NCBI RefSeq assembly: GCF_003952425.1 | Contig: NZ_CP034449.1 | Span: 1,984,001-2,048,000, forward strand | Source: Mesorhizobium sp. M2A.F.Ca.ET.046.03.2.1 | GTDB taxonomy: Bacteria; Pseudomonadota; Alphaproteobacteria; Rhizobiales; Rhizobiaceae | DNA length: 64,000 nucleotides | Direction of reading: 5' to 3' | In this document: positions 15,633 to 23,517 of the stretch, piece by piece | Layout: every line of letters begins with the position of its first letter | Position numbering within the stretch: position 1 is the stretch's first letter | Translations under genes and position numbers: made by a program | The notes under the pieces: model-generated | Database searches by the model: none | What the model was told of the DNA's origin: nothing | The model's input: only the letters and a program-made list of their open reading frames with translations

Positions 15633-17567
15633 ATGGCAATAGAGACAAAATACAATTCCGAACCCGCCTCCGAACCCGTCGCTTCCTCGTCAAATTCGGC
15701 CCGGAGTGGCATGAAGGGCGTCCTGCTTGTCATGGGGCTCTCCAGCGTCGCCGCTCTGGGAGCGGGCGCGATCAGAAACTGGGAGGCCCTCAGGGATGCC
15801 TCCGGACCCGCGATGCAGAAGGTCGAGGACGTCTCCGGAGCCCTGACGCAGAGGGTCGAGGAGGTTTCCGGAACCCTGGCGCAGAGGGTCCAGCAGGTTT
15901 CCGGAACCACGGCGCAGCGGGTCGAGGAGGTCTCCGGAACCCTGGCGCAGCGGGTCGAGGAGGGTTTCGGAGCCCTGGCGCAGAAAGTCTCTTCTGCTAT
16001 TGACAGCTGGCAAGATCAACCAGCTCAAACCATAGCCGAACCGTCCCGCGCGGTCATGCCTGGATCGGGTACGTTGGCCGCCGCTTTCACCGCACCGAGT
16101 GCCGCGCCTGTCATCCTTAGCGCTGAGGGTTCCAAAACTCCCGGAACGGGACCGGATTCGTCTCCTGCTGCGTCGATCGAAAGGAACGCAGCCCCTGCCG
16201 TCGCCACCAATTCCGAGCGCTCCGGAACACGCGGCATTGAACCAAACGCGCCAACCGGCAGCCCGTTCGGCGTCGGCGACCGCCTCAAGCTCGCGTTCTA
16301 CGAGCGAGTCGACGTCGAGGAAGACAAGTGGGGAGGCACGTCCTCGGCCTCGGCCCTGGGCGGCATCCTGCAGCGTCCGGAACTGAGCGGCGAATATACT
16401 GTTCAGGAGGACGGCACGATTTCCTTGCCCTTGCTTGGCTCCGTTCCGGTCGCCAACCGGTCGGCGCAGCAAGTACAGGACGACCTGGTGGAAACCTTCA
16501 ACCAACTTCTTGGCCGCAAGGGGCTGGTCAACATCCTGTCGCTGGAGCGCTCGCCTATTTACGTGCTGGGGCCGGTCAAGAATCCAGGCTCGTTCAAGTA
16601 CGCGCCCGGCATGACGATCCTACATGCCGTCGCGCTGGCCGGCGGACTGAACCAGAGCTCGAGCGAGCCGTGGCAGCAGATCGAAGCCGTGCGTGAAACC
16701 CAGAAGCGGAGCGGGGCGATCGATGCCATGGTGAAACTGCTCGCGCGCGCGGCCGTCCTGGAAGCCGAGCGCGACGGGACGGCGCCCAAGATCCCGTCCC
16801 AGTTGCTGGAATTGGCCGGCCCGACCGAAGCCGCCAATCTCGTCAATGAGCAGAGCGACCGCCGTAATGCCCTCGCCATGGCCCGCAAGTATCGCGAACG
16901 CGCGAGCCTGGCGGCGCTGGAGGCAGCCAAGCAGGATGTCGTCGCGTATGGACACATGGAATCGCTGGACGAGCTCGTCAAGCTGCGCCAGGAGCGCGTC
17001 AACACCATGCAAACGCTTGTGAACCGCAAAGTTCTCAACGTGACCATGATGGACCAGGCCCAGGCCGAGCTGTCTGACGCGGAACAACGTCGGCAGGACG
17101 CCCTTAACCGGTTCTCGAGCGCCAAGCAGCGCGTCGCTTCGCTGGAGGCTGAGGTGATGCAAGCCCGCGCCGACCACACGAACGATCTTGAGGTCGAGCT
17201 TGAGACGACGGAGAATCAGATCGCGACCAATGTGCACGACTTGAACGCCAGCGAAGGCGTCCTGTACACGTTGCCGGTGACCCGCGCCCAGTTTGCGGCC
17301 CAGTTCACAGCGAACGCGAACAGGGTGACCTATCAAATCGTGCGGCAATCGCCAGCCGGGCCGGTCAGCATCGAGTCCGACGGGATGACCCTTTTGCGGC
17401 CAGGCGACCTCGTCAACATAAGCATGGACGAAAGCCAGCCAAGAGAGCCAGCCGGCTCGCCGGTTCCAACCTCGTTGCCGACCGGCGACAACCTGCCGGC
17501 CGCGAGCACTCTCAACGAAGCAGGGCCTGGGCGCGTGCTGGCTGATCAGATGATCAATCCGAATTGA
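15633..17567 (+). CDS. ExoF/Wza-like polysaccharide export protein with N-terminal repeat region
   Basis: A 644-residue protein for exporting exopolysaccharide across the envelope. Residues 28-47 are hydrophobic (membrane anchor). Residues 64-118 are five 11-residue repeats of the type VEEVSGTLAQR. After a Pro/Ala/Ser linker, residues ~211-300 form the polysaccharide export domain (FGVGDRLKLAFYERVDVEED, YTVQEDGTISLPLLGSVPV). An SLBB-like segment follows (YVLGPVKNPGSFKYAPGMT, then LHAVALAGGL). Residues ~400-530 are predicted coiled coil. S. meliloti ExoF is about 420 residues and lacks the repeat region. The start ATG has AAGG upstream. It lies at the head of the polysaccharide region and is divergent from a LuxR-type regulator. 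Confidence 0.85.
   Translation: MAIETKYNSEPASEPVASSSNSARSGMKGVLLVMGLSSVAALGAGAIRNWEALRDASGPAMQKVEDVSGALTQRVEEVSGTLAQRVQQVSGTTAQRVEEVSGTLAQRVEEGFGALAQKVSSAIDSWQDQPAQTIAEPSRAVMPGSGTLAAAFTAPSAAPVILSAEGSKTPGTGPDSSPAASIERNAAPAVATNSERSGTRGIEPNAPTGSPFGVGDRLKLAFYERVDVEEDKWGGTSSASALGGILQRPELSGEYTVQEDGTISLPLLGSVPVANRSAQQVQDDLVETFNQLLGRKGLVNILSLERSPIYVLGPVKNPGSFKYAPGMTILHAVALAGGLNQSSSEPWQQIEAVRETQKRSGAIDAMVKLLARAAVLEAERDGTAPKIPSQLLELAGPTEAANLVNEQSDRRNALAMARKYRERASLAALEAAKQDVVAYGHMESLDELVKLRQERVNTMQTLVNRKVLNVTMMDQAQAELSDAEQRRQDALNRFSSAKQRVASLEAEVMQARADHTNDLEVELETTENQIATNVHDLNASEGVLYTLPVTRAQFAAQFTANANRVTYQIVRQSPAGPVSIESDGMTLLRPGDLVNISMDESQPREPAGSPVPTSLPTGDNLPAASTLNEAGPGRVLADQMINPN
15822..15986 (+). repeat. 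Five 33-bp tandem repeats inside the exporter gene
   Basis: Five in-frame 33-base units encode VEDVSGALTQR, VEEVSGTLAQR, VQQVSGTTAQR, VEEVSGTLAQR and VEEGFGALAQK. Units 2 and 4 encode identical peptides. An 11-residue period gives an amphipathic helix similar in design to apolipoprotein or late-embryogenesis repeats. Unit number is likely to vary between strains by slippage. Confidence 0.85.
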
Positions 17568-17585
17568 CGCCTAACAAACGGGTTT

Positions 17586-17612
17586 GCCGTCGGGGTGGCA
17601 ATTCCCAACGGC
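17586..17612 (+). terminator. Hairpin after the exporter gene
   Basis: GCCGTCGGG (17586-17594) and CCCAACGGC (17604-17612) form a nine-pair stem with one mismatch, 19 bases after the exporter stop codon. No strong T run follows, so termination would be partial. Confidence 0.35.
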
Positions 17613-17840
17613 AGCCCGAGCTATAGCGTTGGCAAAGTACTGACGGCATCGTGCTGAAGACTGAAGCTGCCTCTTTCGAGGAGCCTCATTTGCCTGTTAT
17701 TTTGCCTTGATTCAACGCAATAGCGCAATGGAAGCTACTCGGTCGGAAAAGTATTTGAAAGAGGGGAGCATGTCAGGATCTCGCTACGTCTCTCAGTTAT
17801 CAATCGCTACATCTCAGATTTCAATGCGAAGCGCTATCGT

Positions 17841-19004
17841 GTGGCTTCAGACGAGCATGCCATGCCTCAGGATACGGTGATCGACGTTAGTGTGGAGACC
17901 TTGCAGAACATCGAGAAACTTGAGACCGATTGGAAGGAGCTCGAAGCGCGAGCCACCCACTCATTCTATCTATCCTGGTTGTGGATCGGAACGTGGCTAC
18001 GGCATCTCCCGGCGGGTGCGCAACCACACGTCTTAGTCGCTCGGACGTCAGGCAAGATTGTCGGCTTGGCGATTATTTGCCGTCGGAGGACGTGGAGTTT
18101 CGGGCCGCATGCGCGAGCGCGTTGGCTGCTCAATGAAACCGGAGACGTTCGTTTCGATCGACTGTTCATCGAGTACAACAATATTCTAGCGGAGCGATCC
18201 CTGGCCGATGCCGTTAGAGCGGCATGCCTCGAGGCCTTGGCACGTCACTTGCGCTACTCCGACCAGCTGGTGCTCTCTGGAATTGATCAGGACTTTGACT
18301 CAGCCGCTTGTCGCACCGCGGGGCGAGCTGGGTTCCTTGCCGAGGTCAAAGCGGTAGATACGGCACGATGGATCGATTTCACCAAAGTCCGCCAGAAAGG
18401 CGGAAATTACCGCGCCACGTTGGGCCGAAATACTCGTCAAGCGGTAAGCCGTGCCATGCGGTTATATGCGGAACGCGGCCCCATTGAGTTCCGGACGCAG
18501 GAAGCGACAGCTGACGCGCTCGTCGCGTTTGATTTGCTCGCCGAGCTCCATCAGGCGCGGTGGAGACATAAGGGATCCTTTGCCAACCCGAGCTTCCGTC
18601 GCTTTCACGAGGACCTTATTGCGCGGGGAGTTCCCACGGGGACCGTCCGCATCTCACGGACTTTGGTTGGGGAGCAGACAATTGGTGTTTTGTACAACTT
18701 CGTCCATGACGGGCGTGTTCTCAACTATCAAAGCGGCTTTGTGTTTGAGCGCGACGGCCGGCTCAAACCCGGGCTTATCAGCCATGTGCTGGCGATTGAG
18801 GATAGCATCGGACGCGGGGAGTGCGGCTACGATTTTCTGGCAGGCTCCGCCGGGCACAAGTCACACCTGGCCAATGCGGAGCAGCCTTTGCGGTGGATCG
18901 CGATAGGCAGAGACAGTCCAGAGCGCCGCATTGAGGCAAAGCTGCGCGGGGCCAAGGGGGTGCTGGGGACCATTGCTGCTCATGTGAGACAGGCCGCGGC
19001 TTGA
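17841..19004 (+). CDS. GNAT/FemAB-like acyltransferase (CelD/BcsL-type)
   Basis: A 387-residue protein of the large GNAT group often annotated as cellulose-biosynthesis CelD/BcsL-like and structurally related to FemAB aminoacyl transferases. Recognisable parts are WLWIGTWLRHLP near the N-terminus, the central DFTKVRQKGGNYRATLGRNT, and the C-terminal FHEDLIARGVPTGTVRIS, GVLYNFVHDGRVLNYQSGFV and YDFLAGSAGHKSHLA. Such proteins are common in bacterial polysaccharide clusters and may acylate or aminoacylate a sugar. The donor is unknown. GTG 17841 opens the frame and ATG 17862 is an alternative; no clear ribosome binding site supports either. It lies 126 bases before the unusual tRNA. Confidence 0.8.
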   Translation: MASDEHAMPQDTVIDVSVETLQNIEKLETDWKELEARATHSFYLSWLWIGTWLRHLPAGAQPHVLVARTSGKIVGLAIICRRRTWSFGPHARARWLLNETGDVRFDRLFIEYNNILAERSLADAVRAACLEALARHLRYSDQLVLSGIDQDFDSAACRTAGRAGFLAEVKAVDTARWIDFTKVRQKGGNYRATLGRNTRQAVSRAMRLYAERGPIEFRTQEATADALVAFDLLAELHQARWRHKGSFANPSFRRFHEDLIARGVPTGTVRISRTLVGEQTIGVLYNFVHDGRVLNYQSGFVFERDGRLKPGLISHVLAIEDSIGRGECGYDFLAGSAGHKSHLANAEQPLRWIAIGRDSPERRIEAKLRGAKGVLGTIAAHVRQAAA

Positions 19005-19129
19005 GATGTCGACCAAAAAGGGAGCTGCCATTCTGATCGAGTCTTTGAGGCCGGCTCTTGGACCTTGAAGCGGCAGGTCGGCTGTTTGGCAAGGGAGGCA
19101 AGGAGAGGTTGAATTTGTCTAATCTATGT

Positions 19130-19214
19130 TTCAGCGTGGCGGAATTGGTAGACGCACCGCACTGTTGATGCGACGCCGCAAGGCTTGTAGGTTCGACTCC
19201 TACCGCTGGAGCCA
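19130..19214 (+). tRNA. Unusual tRNA with long variable arm and Asn anticodon GTT
   Basis: An 85-base cloverleaf with encoded CCA. The acceptor stem TTCAGCG pairs with CGCTGGA (one G-U pair), discriminator G, then CCA. The D arm (TGGCGGAATTGGTAGACGC) is of tRNA-Leu type. The anticodon arm CCGCA-CTGTTGA-TGCGA gives anticodon GTT (Asn), with T33 in place and a C-A mismatch at the outer pair. A variable arm with GCC-GCAA-GGC stem marks a class II tRNA, while normal tRNA-Asn is class I. The T arm (GTAGG-TTCGACT-CCTAC) resembles tRNA-Asn. U1-A72, G73 and GUU are tRNA-Asn-like features. It could be a specialised tRNA or a pseudo-tRNA; all key structural bases are intact. Confidence 0.7.
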
Positions 19215-19625
19215 TAGATTCTAAAACGCAACGTAGCGACCATAACCGATCGATAGTCAGAAGAGGTAATCCGAATTGGATCTTAACTGACGATGGCATC
19301 GCAAGCGACGCGCGGAGACTGCTTTGATCTGACGCGATTCCGCATCCAAGTAACTTCGGCCAGCAGCCTACTCGTCAGAACAGGGAGATCACTGGGCGCG
19401 AGTTCATTGCCAAGATTGGTGTCAAGATAAATTTGGCCGTTTCGCCTCCGACAGCCCCTCGCAGCAGCAGCATTTCTAGGTGGCTTTATAGCCCCCCATC
19501 CATACATCAAAATACCCACCCGCCGCTCCTTGCTTTCGCCCTTACGTGATTGTTTCATCGGGAATCGCATGAACGGCGCTGCCGTTCTTATGCGCATGAG
19601 CGTTCCCAGCGATCGGGAGCCACGT
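19215..19625. other. Stretch between tRNA and PPTase, no clear gene
   Basis: A minus-strand open frame (19283-19981) overlaps this stretch and the PPTase gene. Its C-terminal part (GQIYLDTNLGNELAPSDLPV, then LLAEVTWMRNR) reads like protein but I cannot assign it and its upstream part is a shadow of the PPTase gene. It may be the remnant of a gene. Confidence 0.3.
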
Positions 19626-20351
19626 ATGACTTCTGTCTGCCCCGTGCTCGAGTTCATCCAATTTTCTGGCGCTCCCGTGGAGCCGGAACCGCCCCCTTCA
19701 TACTCTTTGGATAAAGTCGGGCTGAGACCCGGGATCATAATGCCGATTTTCGAGAAAGATGGTTTAGAGGTCTTGGCATTCATGCTCGACACGGAGCAGA
19801 ACGTCATCCGCGAGATAGGCGTTTGCCTCAACGAAGAGGAACGTCGGCGCGCCGATGGTTTGAGACTGGAGCGGGATCGCCGCCGCTTTGAAACTACCCG
19901 TGGGCTGCTGCGCCGGGTCCTCGCTTCCAAACTGGGAATCTCGCCGTCCGACCTCGAGATAGAATATGGAAGCCTAGGCAAACCCTACCTCTCGCGACGC
20001 ATGCCTGCTCGCGATTTGCACTTCAGCGTCTCACGATCCGGAGATGTCGCGGTCGTCGCCCTCTCGACCCGGGAGGAGGTTGGGGTGGACATCGAGGCCG
20101 TTCTCCCTGTGCCCGAAGCGGACGAGATCGCAGCGCTCTGCTTTTCCGCCTCCGAGTACCAGTCTTACACCGCCCTTGGCCCGCAAGACCGGCCGGAAGG
20201 CTTCCTCCGGCGCTGGACCCGGCTGGAGGCTGTCTCAAAGGCCCTTGGGTGCGGTTTAGGACAGCCCCTTTCTTGGGAGGAAGAGGACTGGACTTTCCAT
20301 AGCTTCGTACCGAAACCCGGGTACATCGGGACCGTGGCAGTCCGGAATTGA
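19626..20351 (+). CDS. Sfp-type 4'-phosphopantetheinyl transferase
   Basis: Transfers the phosphopantetheine arm of coenzyme A to the conserved Ser of a carrier protein. Motifs of the Sfp group are clear: RRRFETTRGLLRRVLASKLG, GSLGKPYLSR, LHFSVSRSGDVAVVAL, GVDIEAVLPV (Mg-binding Asp-x-Glu) and FLRRWTRLEAVSKALGCGL with the catalytic W-x-x-x-E-A-x-x-K pattern. ATG 19626 is six bases after GGGAG and gives ~241 residues, near the usual Sfp length; the frame itself opens at 19530. It heads a same-strand group with the thioesterase, adenylation-carrier and acyl-CoA dehydrogenase genes, so its target is very likely the carrier domain at the end of the 21496 gene. Confidence 0.88.
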   Translation: MTSVCPVLEFIQFSGAPVEPEPPPSYSLDKVGLRPGIIMPIFEKDGLEVLAFMLDTEQNVIREIGVCLNEEERRRADGLRLERDRRRFETTRGLLRRVLASKLGISPSDLEIEYGSLGKPYLSRRMPARDLHFSVSRSGDVAVVALSTREEVGVDIEAVLPVPEADEIAALCFSASEYQSYTALGPQDRPEGFLRRWTRLEAVSKALGCGLGQPLSWEEEDWTFHSFVPKPGYIGTVAVRN

Positions 20352-20443
20352 GTGGTAGTCCGGAATCGAAATGTCGGCGATGCCGTCATTCACTTACGAT
20401 GCACCACAGATAAGCGAGGAGGGCAACCAACTCGAGAGGCCCT

Positions 20444-21460
20444 ATGTTGGCGGACGTGATGCAGATCCCGGAGTTTCTCGCAGACCTCGCGGTCAAGGAC
20501 ATCAAGGTTTGGGTAGAGGGTGACCGGCTGCGCTGCAACGCCCCGGCTGGCGCACTGACTGCCGAGTCTTCCAACCAGTTGCGTGAGCGGAAGGGCGAAA
20601 TCATCGCGTTTCTGAACATGGCCACGGCGGCAGCTCAGCAACAGCCAGCAATCATTCCCCTGCAGTCTCGCGGAACACGCACGCCCATTTATGCCGTGCC
20701 CGGGCATATCGGGGCGCCCTTCTCATTCTCGGACCTGTCGAAGCACCTGGGTGGCGATCAGCCGTTCTACGCACTCCAACCGTCCGGCTTCGATGGGCAG
20801 AGCGAACCGATGGAACGCGTCGAAGATATTGCCGAGTATTTCGCCCGCCAGATCGTCGCATATCAGCCCACCGGTCCCTACATCATCGCCGGTTACTGCT
20901 CCGGCGCTGCAACCGCTCTCGAGCTGGCGAAAATCCTGCGTCAACGCGGAGCGGAGGTCCCGTGCATGGCGCTCTTTGGCCCTCTGCACCCCATCATCTT
21001 TAAGGAATTGCCGCGTCAACTATATTTCTTTGCCAATCGCACCGCCGATTCATTCCTGCGAGAGATAGCAAAGCTGCCGACCTTCGGAGCTCGTCTCCGG
21101 TATTTCGGCAGGCGTCTCCAGAACCTTGGCGGGCACGTCGGCGCCCTCGTGACCCCCAAAGAGCCTGTCACGACCGATCCGGTGCTGGCGAGCAGAGCTC
21201 GACTCAAATCCACGGCGATCACGGCTTTGCGGCGGTACATCCCCACTCCGTATTCGGGTCGAGTATTCATATTCCTTCCGAACAAGGCTTGGATGCGATC
21301 GGGTGCGGCACCGCGCCAATGGCTTCGAGTGATGCCCCAAGCCGAATTTTATTTCGGGCCCGAGGACTGCAACGATAGCCGTATGCTGGAGGAGCCGGAT
21401 GCGCCTGCCATCGCAGAACTCTATCGCCAGGCAACCCGAAGGGCTGGGCGATTGACGTGA
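20444..21460 (+). CDS. TubC-type docking domain fused to thioesterase (Cys nucleophile)
   Basis: A 338-residue two-domain protein. Residues ~5-58 match the TubC N-terminal docking domain of nonribosomal peptide enzymes (DIKVWVEGDRLRCNAPAGAL, ESSNQLRERKGEIIAFL). Residues ~75-330 are an alpha/beta-hydrolase thioesterase: IYAVPGHIGAPFSFSDLSKH, YALQPSGFDG, and the nucleophile elbow AGYCSGAATALELA, where Cys stands at the usual Ser position of G-x-S-x-G. It would release the acyl or aminoacyl group from the carrier domain by hydrolysis or transfer. GAGAGG lies five bases before ATG 20444. The adenylation-carrier gene starts 36 bases downstream. A docking domain on a thioesterase is unusual. Confidence 0.85.
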   Translation: MLADVMQIPEFLADLAVKDIKVWVEGDRLRCNAPAGALTAESSNQLRERKGEIIAFLNMATAAAQQQPAIIPLQSRGTRTPIYAVPGHIGAPFSFSDLSKHLGGDQPFYALQPSGFDGQSEPMERVEDIAEYFARQIVAYQPTGPYIIAGYCSGAATALELAKILRQRGAEVPCMALFGPLHPIIFKELPRQLYFFANRTADSFLREIAKLPTFGARLRYFGRRLQNLGGHVGALVTPKEPVTTDPVLASRARLKSTAITALRRYIPTPYSGRVFIFLPNKAWMRSGAAPRQWLRVMPQAEFYFGPEDCNDSRMLEEPDAPAIAELYRQATRRAGRLT

Positions 21461-21495
21461 TTGATCTTTGATTTCTGCACTGGGGAGCGTATCTG

Positions 21496-23508
21496 ATGAA
21501 CGAGGTCCTGCCTATCGCGGTGAAGGGCGTAGCGCTCTCCCCGCTGAAAGATGCCGATCATAAGACGCTGGTTGTCGAGTACAACGCTACGGCAGCACCC
21601 TACCCGTCGGACAGGACGATCATCGATCTCTTCCGGGACCAGGCGAGGCGCAGTCCTAACGCCGAAGCGATCCGTTTCGGCGACGCAACGCTGACGTACC
21701 GGCAGCTCGACGAACGCTCCAACCAGATGGCCATGCATCTGAGCTCGACCGGCGCTGGGCCAGGTCGGATTGTCGTTGTGTTCATGGAGCATTCCATTGA
21801 GGTCGTCGTCGCGATCTTGGGCGTCCTGAAGTCGGGCGCGGCCTACGTGCCGGTGGATGCGGCGACGCCGAAGGGGCGTCTCGCAACGATCCTGAAGGAC
21901 ATTGCCAACGGGACCGACGGGCGGGCGCCGGTGGCGATCACACAGGCGCGCCTTCAATCCGTCATTTCCCCGAACCTTGCCGACATTTTCCTGCTCGACG
22001 CCGATTTCGGGCCGATTTTGAATCAGCCGGATTCGGCCCGGCCGTCCGCTGCCACTCCGGACAGCGCCGCCTATATCATTTTCACTTCCGGCTCGACCGG
22101 CACGCCCAAGGGCGTTGTGATCGAGCACCGGAACCTGGTGAACTACATCTGGTGGGCCGCTCGGGTGTACGGTTCCAGCGAAGGTGACGCATGGCCCCTT
22201 TTCTCATCCCTGGCCTTCGACCTGACCGTTACCACGCTCTATACGCCACTCGTCACCGGCGGCCGCATCGTGGTCTATCGCGGTGATCCCGGAGTCCAGA
22301 GCATGGTCGTGCTCAAGGTCATCGACGACAATGCCGTCAATATCATGAAGCTGACGCCGGCGCATCTCGCGATGATCCGCGACCGCAATCTCGAGACCAC
22401 AAGGCTGCGCAAGTTCATCGTGGGCGGCGAGGACTTCAAAACCGAATTGGCTCGCGATATCACCAACGCCATCCCCCATCCCATCGAGATCTACAACGAG
22501 TACGGACCAACCGAAGCCACGGTGGGCTGCATGATTCACCGTTTCGACATCGACCGGGATCAATCCGCATCGGTGCCGATCGGCGTTCCGGCCGCCAATG
22601 CGGGCATCTACGTCCTCGACAAAGCACATCGACCGGCCGCCCCCGGCACCATCGGTGAGATGTTCATTGCCGGCGACGGTCTCGCGAGGGGCTATTTCAA
22701 TCGCCTTGACCTGACAGACGAGCGTTTCCTTACGGTCACCGATCCTCGCGATGGGTTTTCGAAACTGCGGCTGTACAAGACCGGGGATCTCGCCCGCTGG
22801 AACTCGGAAGGGCGCCTGGACTTTCTCGGCCGCGCCGATCATCAGGTGAAGATCGGTGGCGCACGTGTCGAGCTGGGCGAGATCGAAGCCCGGCTTCTCA
22901 AGCATCCGCACGTTCAGGAATGCGCTGTCACCGCCATCGCCAACCCGGCGACGACACCAAGGACGGTCGAAACGGGCGATCTCAAACCGCCAGCGGCAGA
23001 AGACGGCATCGCGCGACTTGTGGCTTACTATGTCTCGTCGAAACCCCTGACCGTCGCGGAGCTGCGCGCGCACCTCGCCGAAGAACTCCTGGGATCCATG
23101 ATTCCGACGCACTACGTCTGCCTCGAACGGATGCCGCTCACGTCCAACGGCAAGATCGACCGCTGGTCGCTTCCCGAGCCGACGGCGGAGAACTTCCAGC
23201 CTGCGCAAGAATTCGCCGCCCCGTTGACGGAGACCGAGAAGACGCTGGCCGCGCTGTGGTGCGATCTCCTCAAGGTCGAGGCAATCGGCCGTCGCGACAA
23301 CTTCTTCGACTTGGGCGGGGAGTCGCTCCTGGTGATGCGGGCGGTGGCGCGCATGCGCAAGATCTTCGGCGTGGACGTGCAGCTTCGCAATCTCTTTGAG
23401 CGCCCGACGCTCGCCGAACTGGCGGAAGCGATCGACGGAATGCGTTGGGTGGCAAATTCCAAAGGCTCCCCACTCTCGGAGGGACCGAGAGAGGAGATCG
23501 AACTCTAG
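21496..23508 (+). CDS. Stand-alone NRPS adenylation-carrier didomain, predicted Asn-specific
   Basis: A 670-residue protein that activates an amino acid as adenylate and loads it on its own carrier domain. Adenylation motifs are complete: YIIFTSGSTGTPKGV, NEYGPTEA, YKTGDLARW, GRADHQVKIGGARVELGEIE, and the catalytic Lys in LTSNGKIDR. Reading the pocket by eye against GrsA (FDLTVTTLY, MKLTPAHL, FIVGGED, NEYGPTEATVGC) gives DLTKIGEVGK, one conservative change from the known Asn code DLTKLGEVGK. The carrier domain follows at ~585-650 (FFDLGGESLLVMRAVARM, with its Ser). There is no condensation domain. ATG 21496 is nine bases after GGGAG. With the PPTase, thioesterase and dehydrogenase it forms a minimal carrier-bound amino acid pathway. 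Confidence 0.9.
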   Translation: MNEVLPIAVKGVALSPLKDADHKTLVVEYNATAAPYPSDRTIIDLFRDQARRSPNAEAIRFGDATLTYRQLDERSNQMAMHLSSTGAGPGRIVVVFMEHSIEVVVAILGVLKSGAAYVPVDAATPKGRLATILKDIANGTDGRAPVAITQARLQSVISPNLADIFLLDADFGPILNQPDSARPSAATPDSAAYIIFTSGSTGTPKGVVIEHRNLVNYIWWAARVYGSSEGDAWPLFSSLAFDLTVTTLYTPLVTGGRIVVYRGDPGVQSMVVLKVIDDNAVNIMKLTPAHLAMIRDRNLETTRLRKFIVGGEDFKTELARDITNAIPHPIEIYNEYGPTEATVGCMIHRFDIDRDQSASVPIGVPAANAGIYVLDKAHRPAAPGTIGEMFIAGDGLARGYFNRLDLTDERFLTVTDPRDGFSKLRLYKTGDLARWNSEGRLDFLGRADHQVKIGGARVELGEIEARLLKHPHVQECAVTAIANPATTPRTVETGDLKPPAAEDGIARLVAYYVSSKPLTVAELRAHLAEELLGSMIPTHYVCLERMPLTSNGKIDRWSLPEPTAENFQPAQEFAAPLTETEKTLAALWCDLLKVEAIGRRDNFFDLGGESLLVMRAVARMRKIFGVDVQLRNLFERPTLAELAEAIDGMRWVANSKGSPLSEGPREEIEL

Positions 23509-23517
23509 CTTGCCGGA

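Noticed and set aside
15822..15986. Mobile or integron repeat
   Set aside because: The 33-base units are in frame and encode a protein repeat; they belong to the exporter gene.
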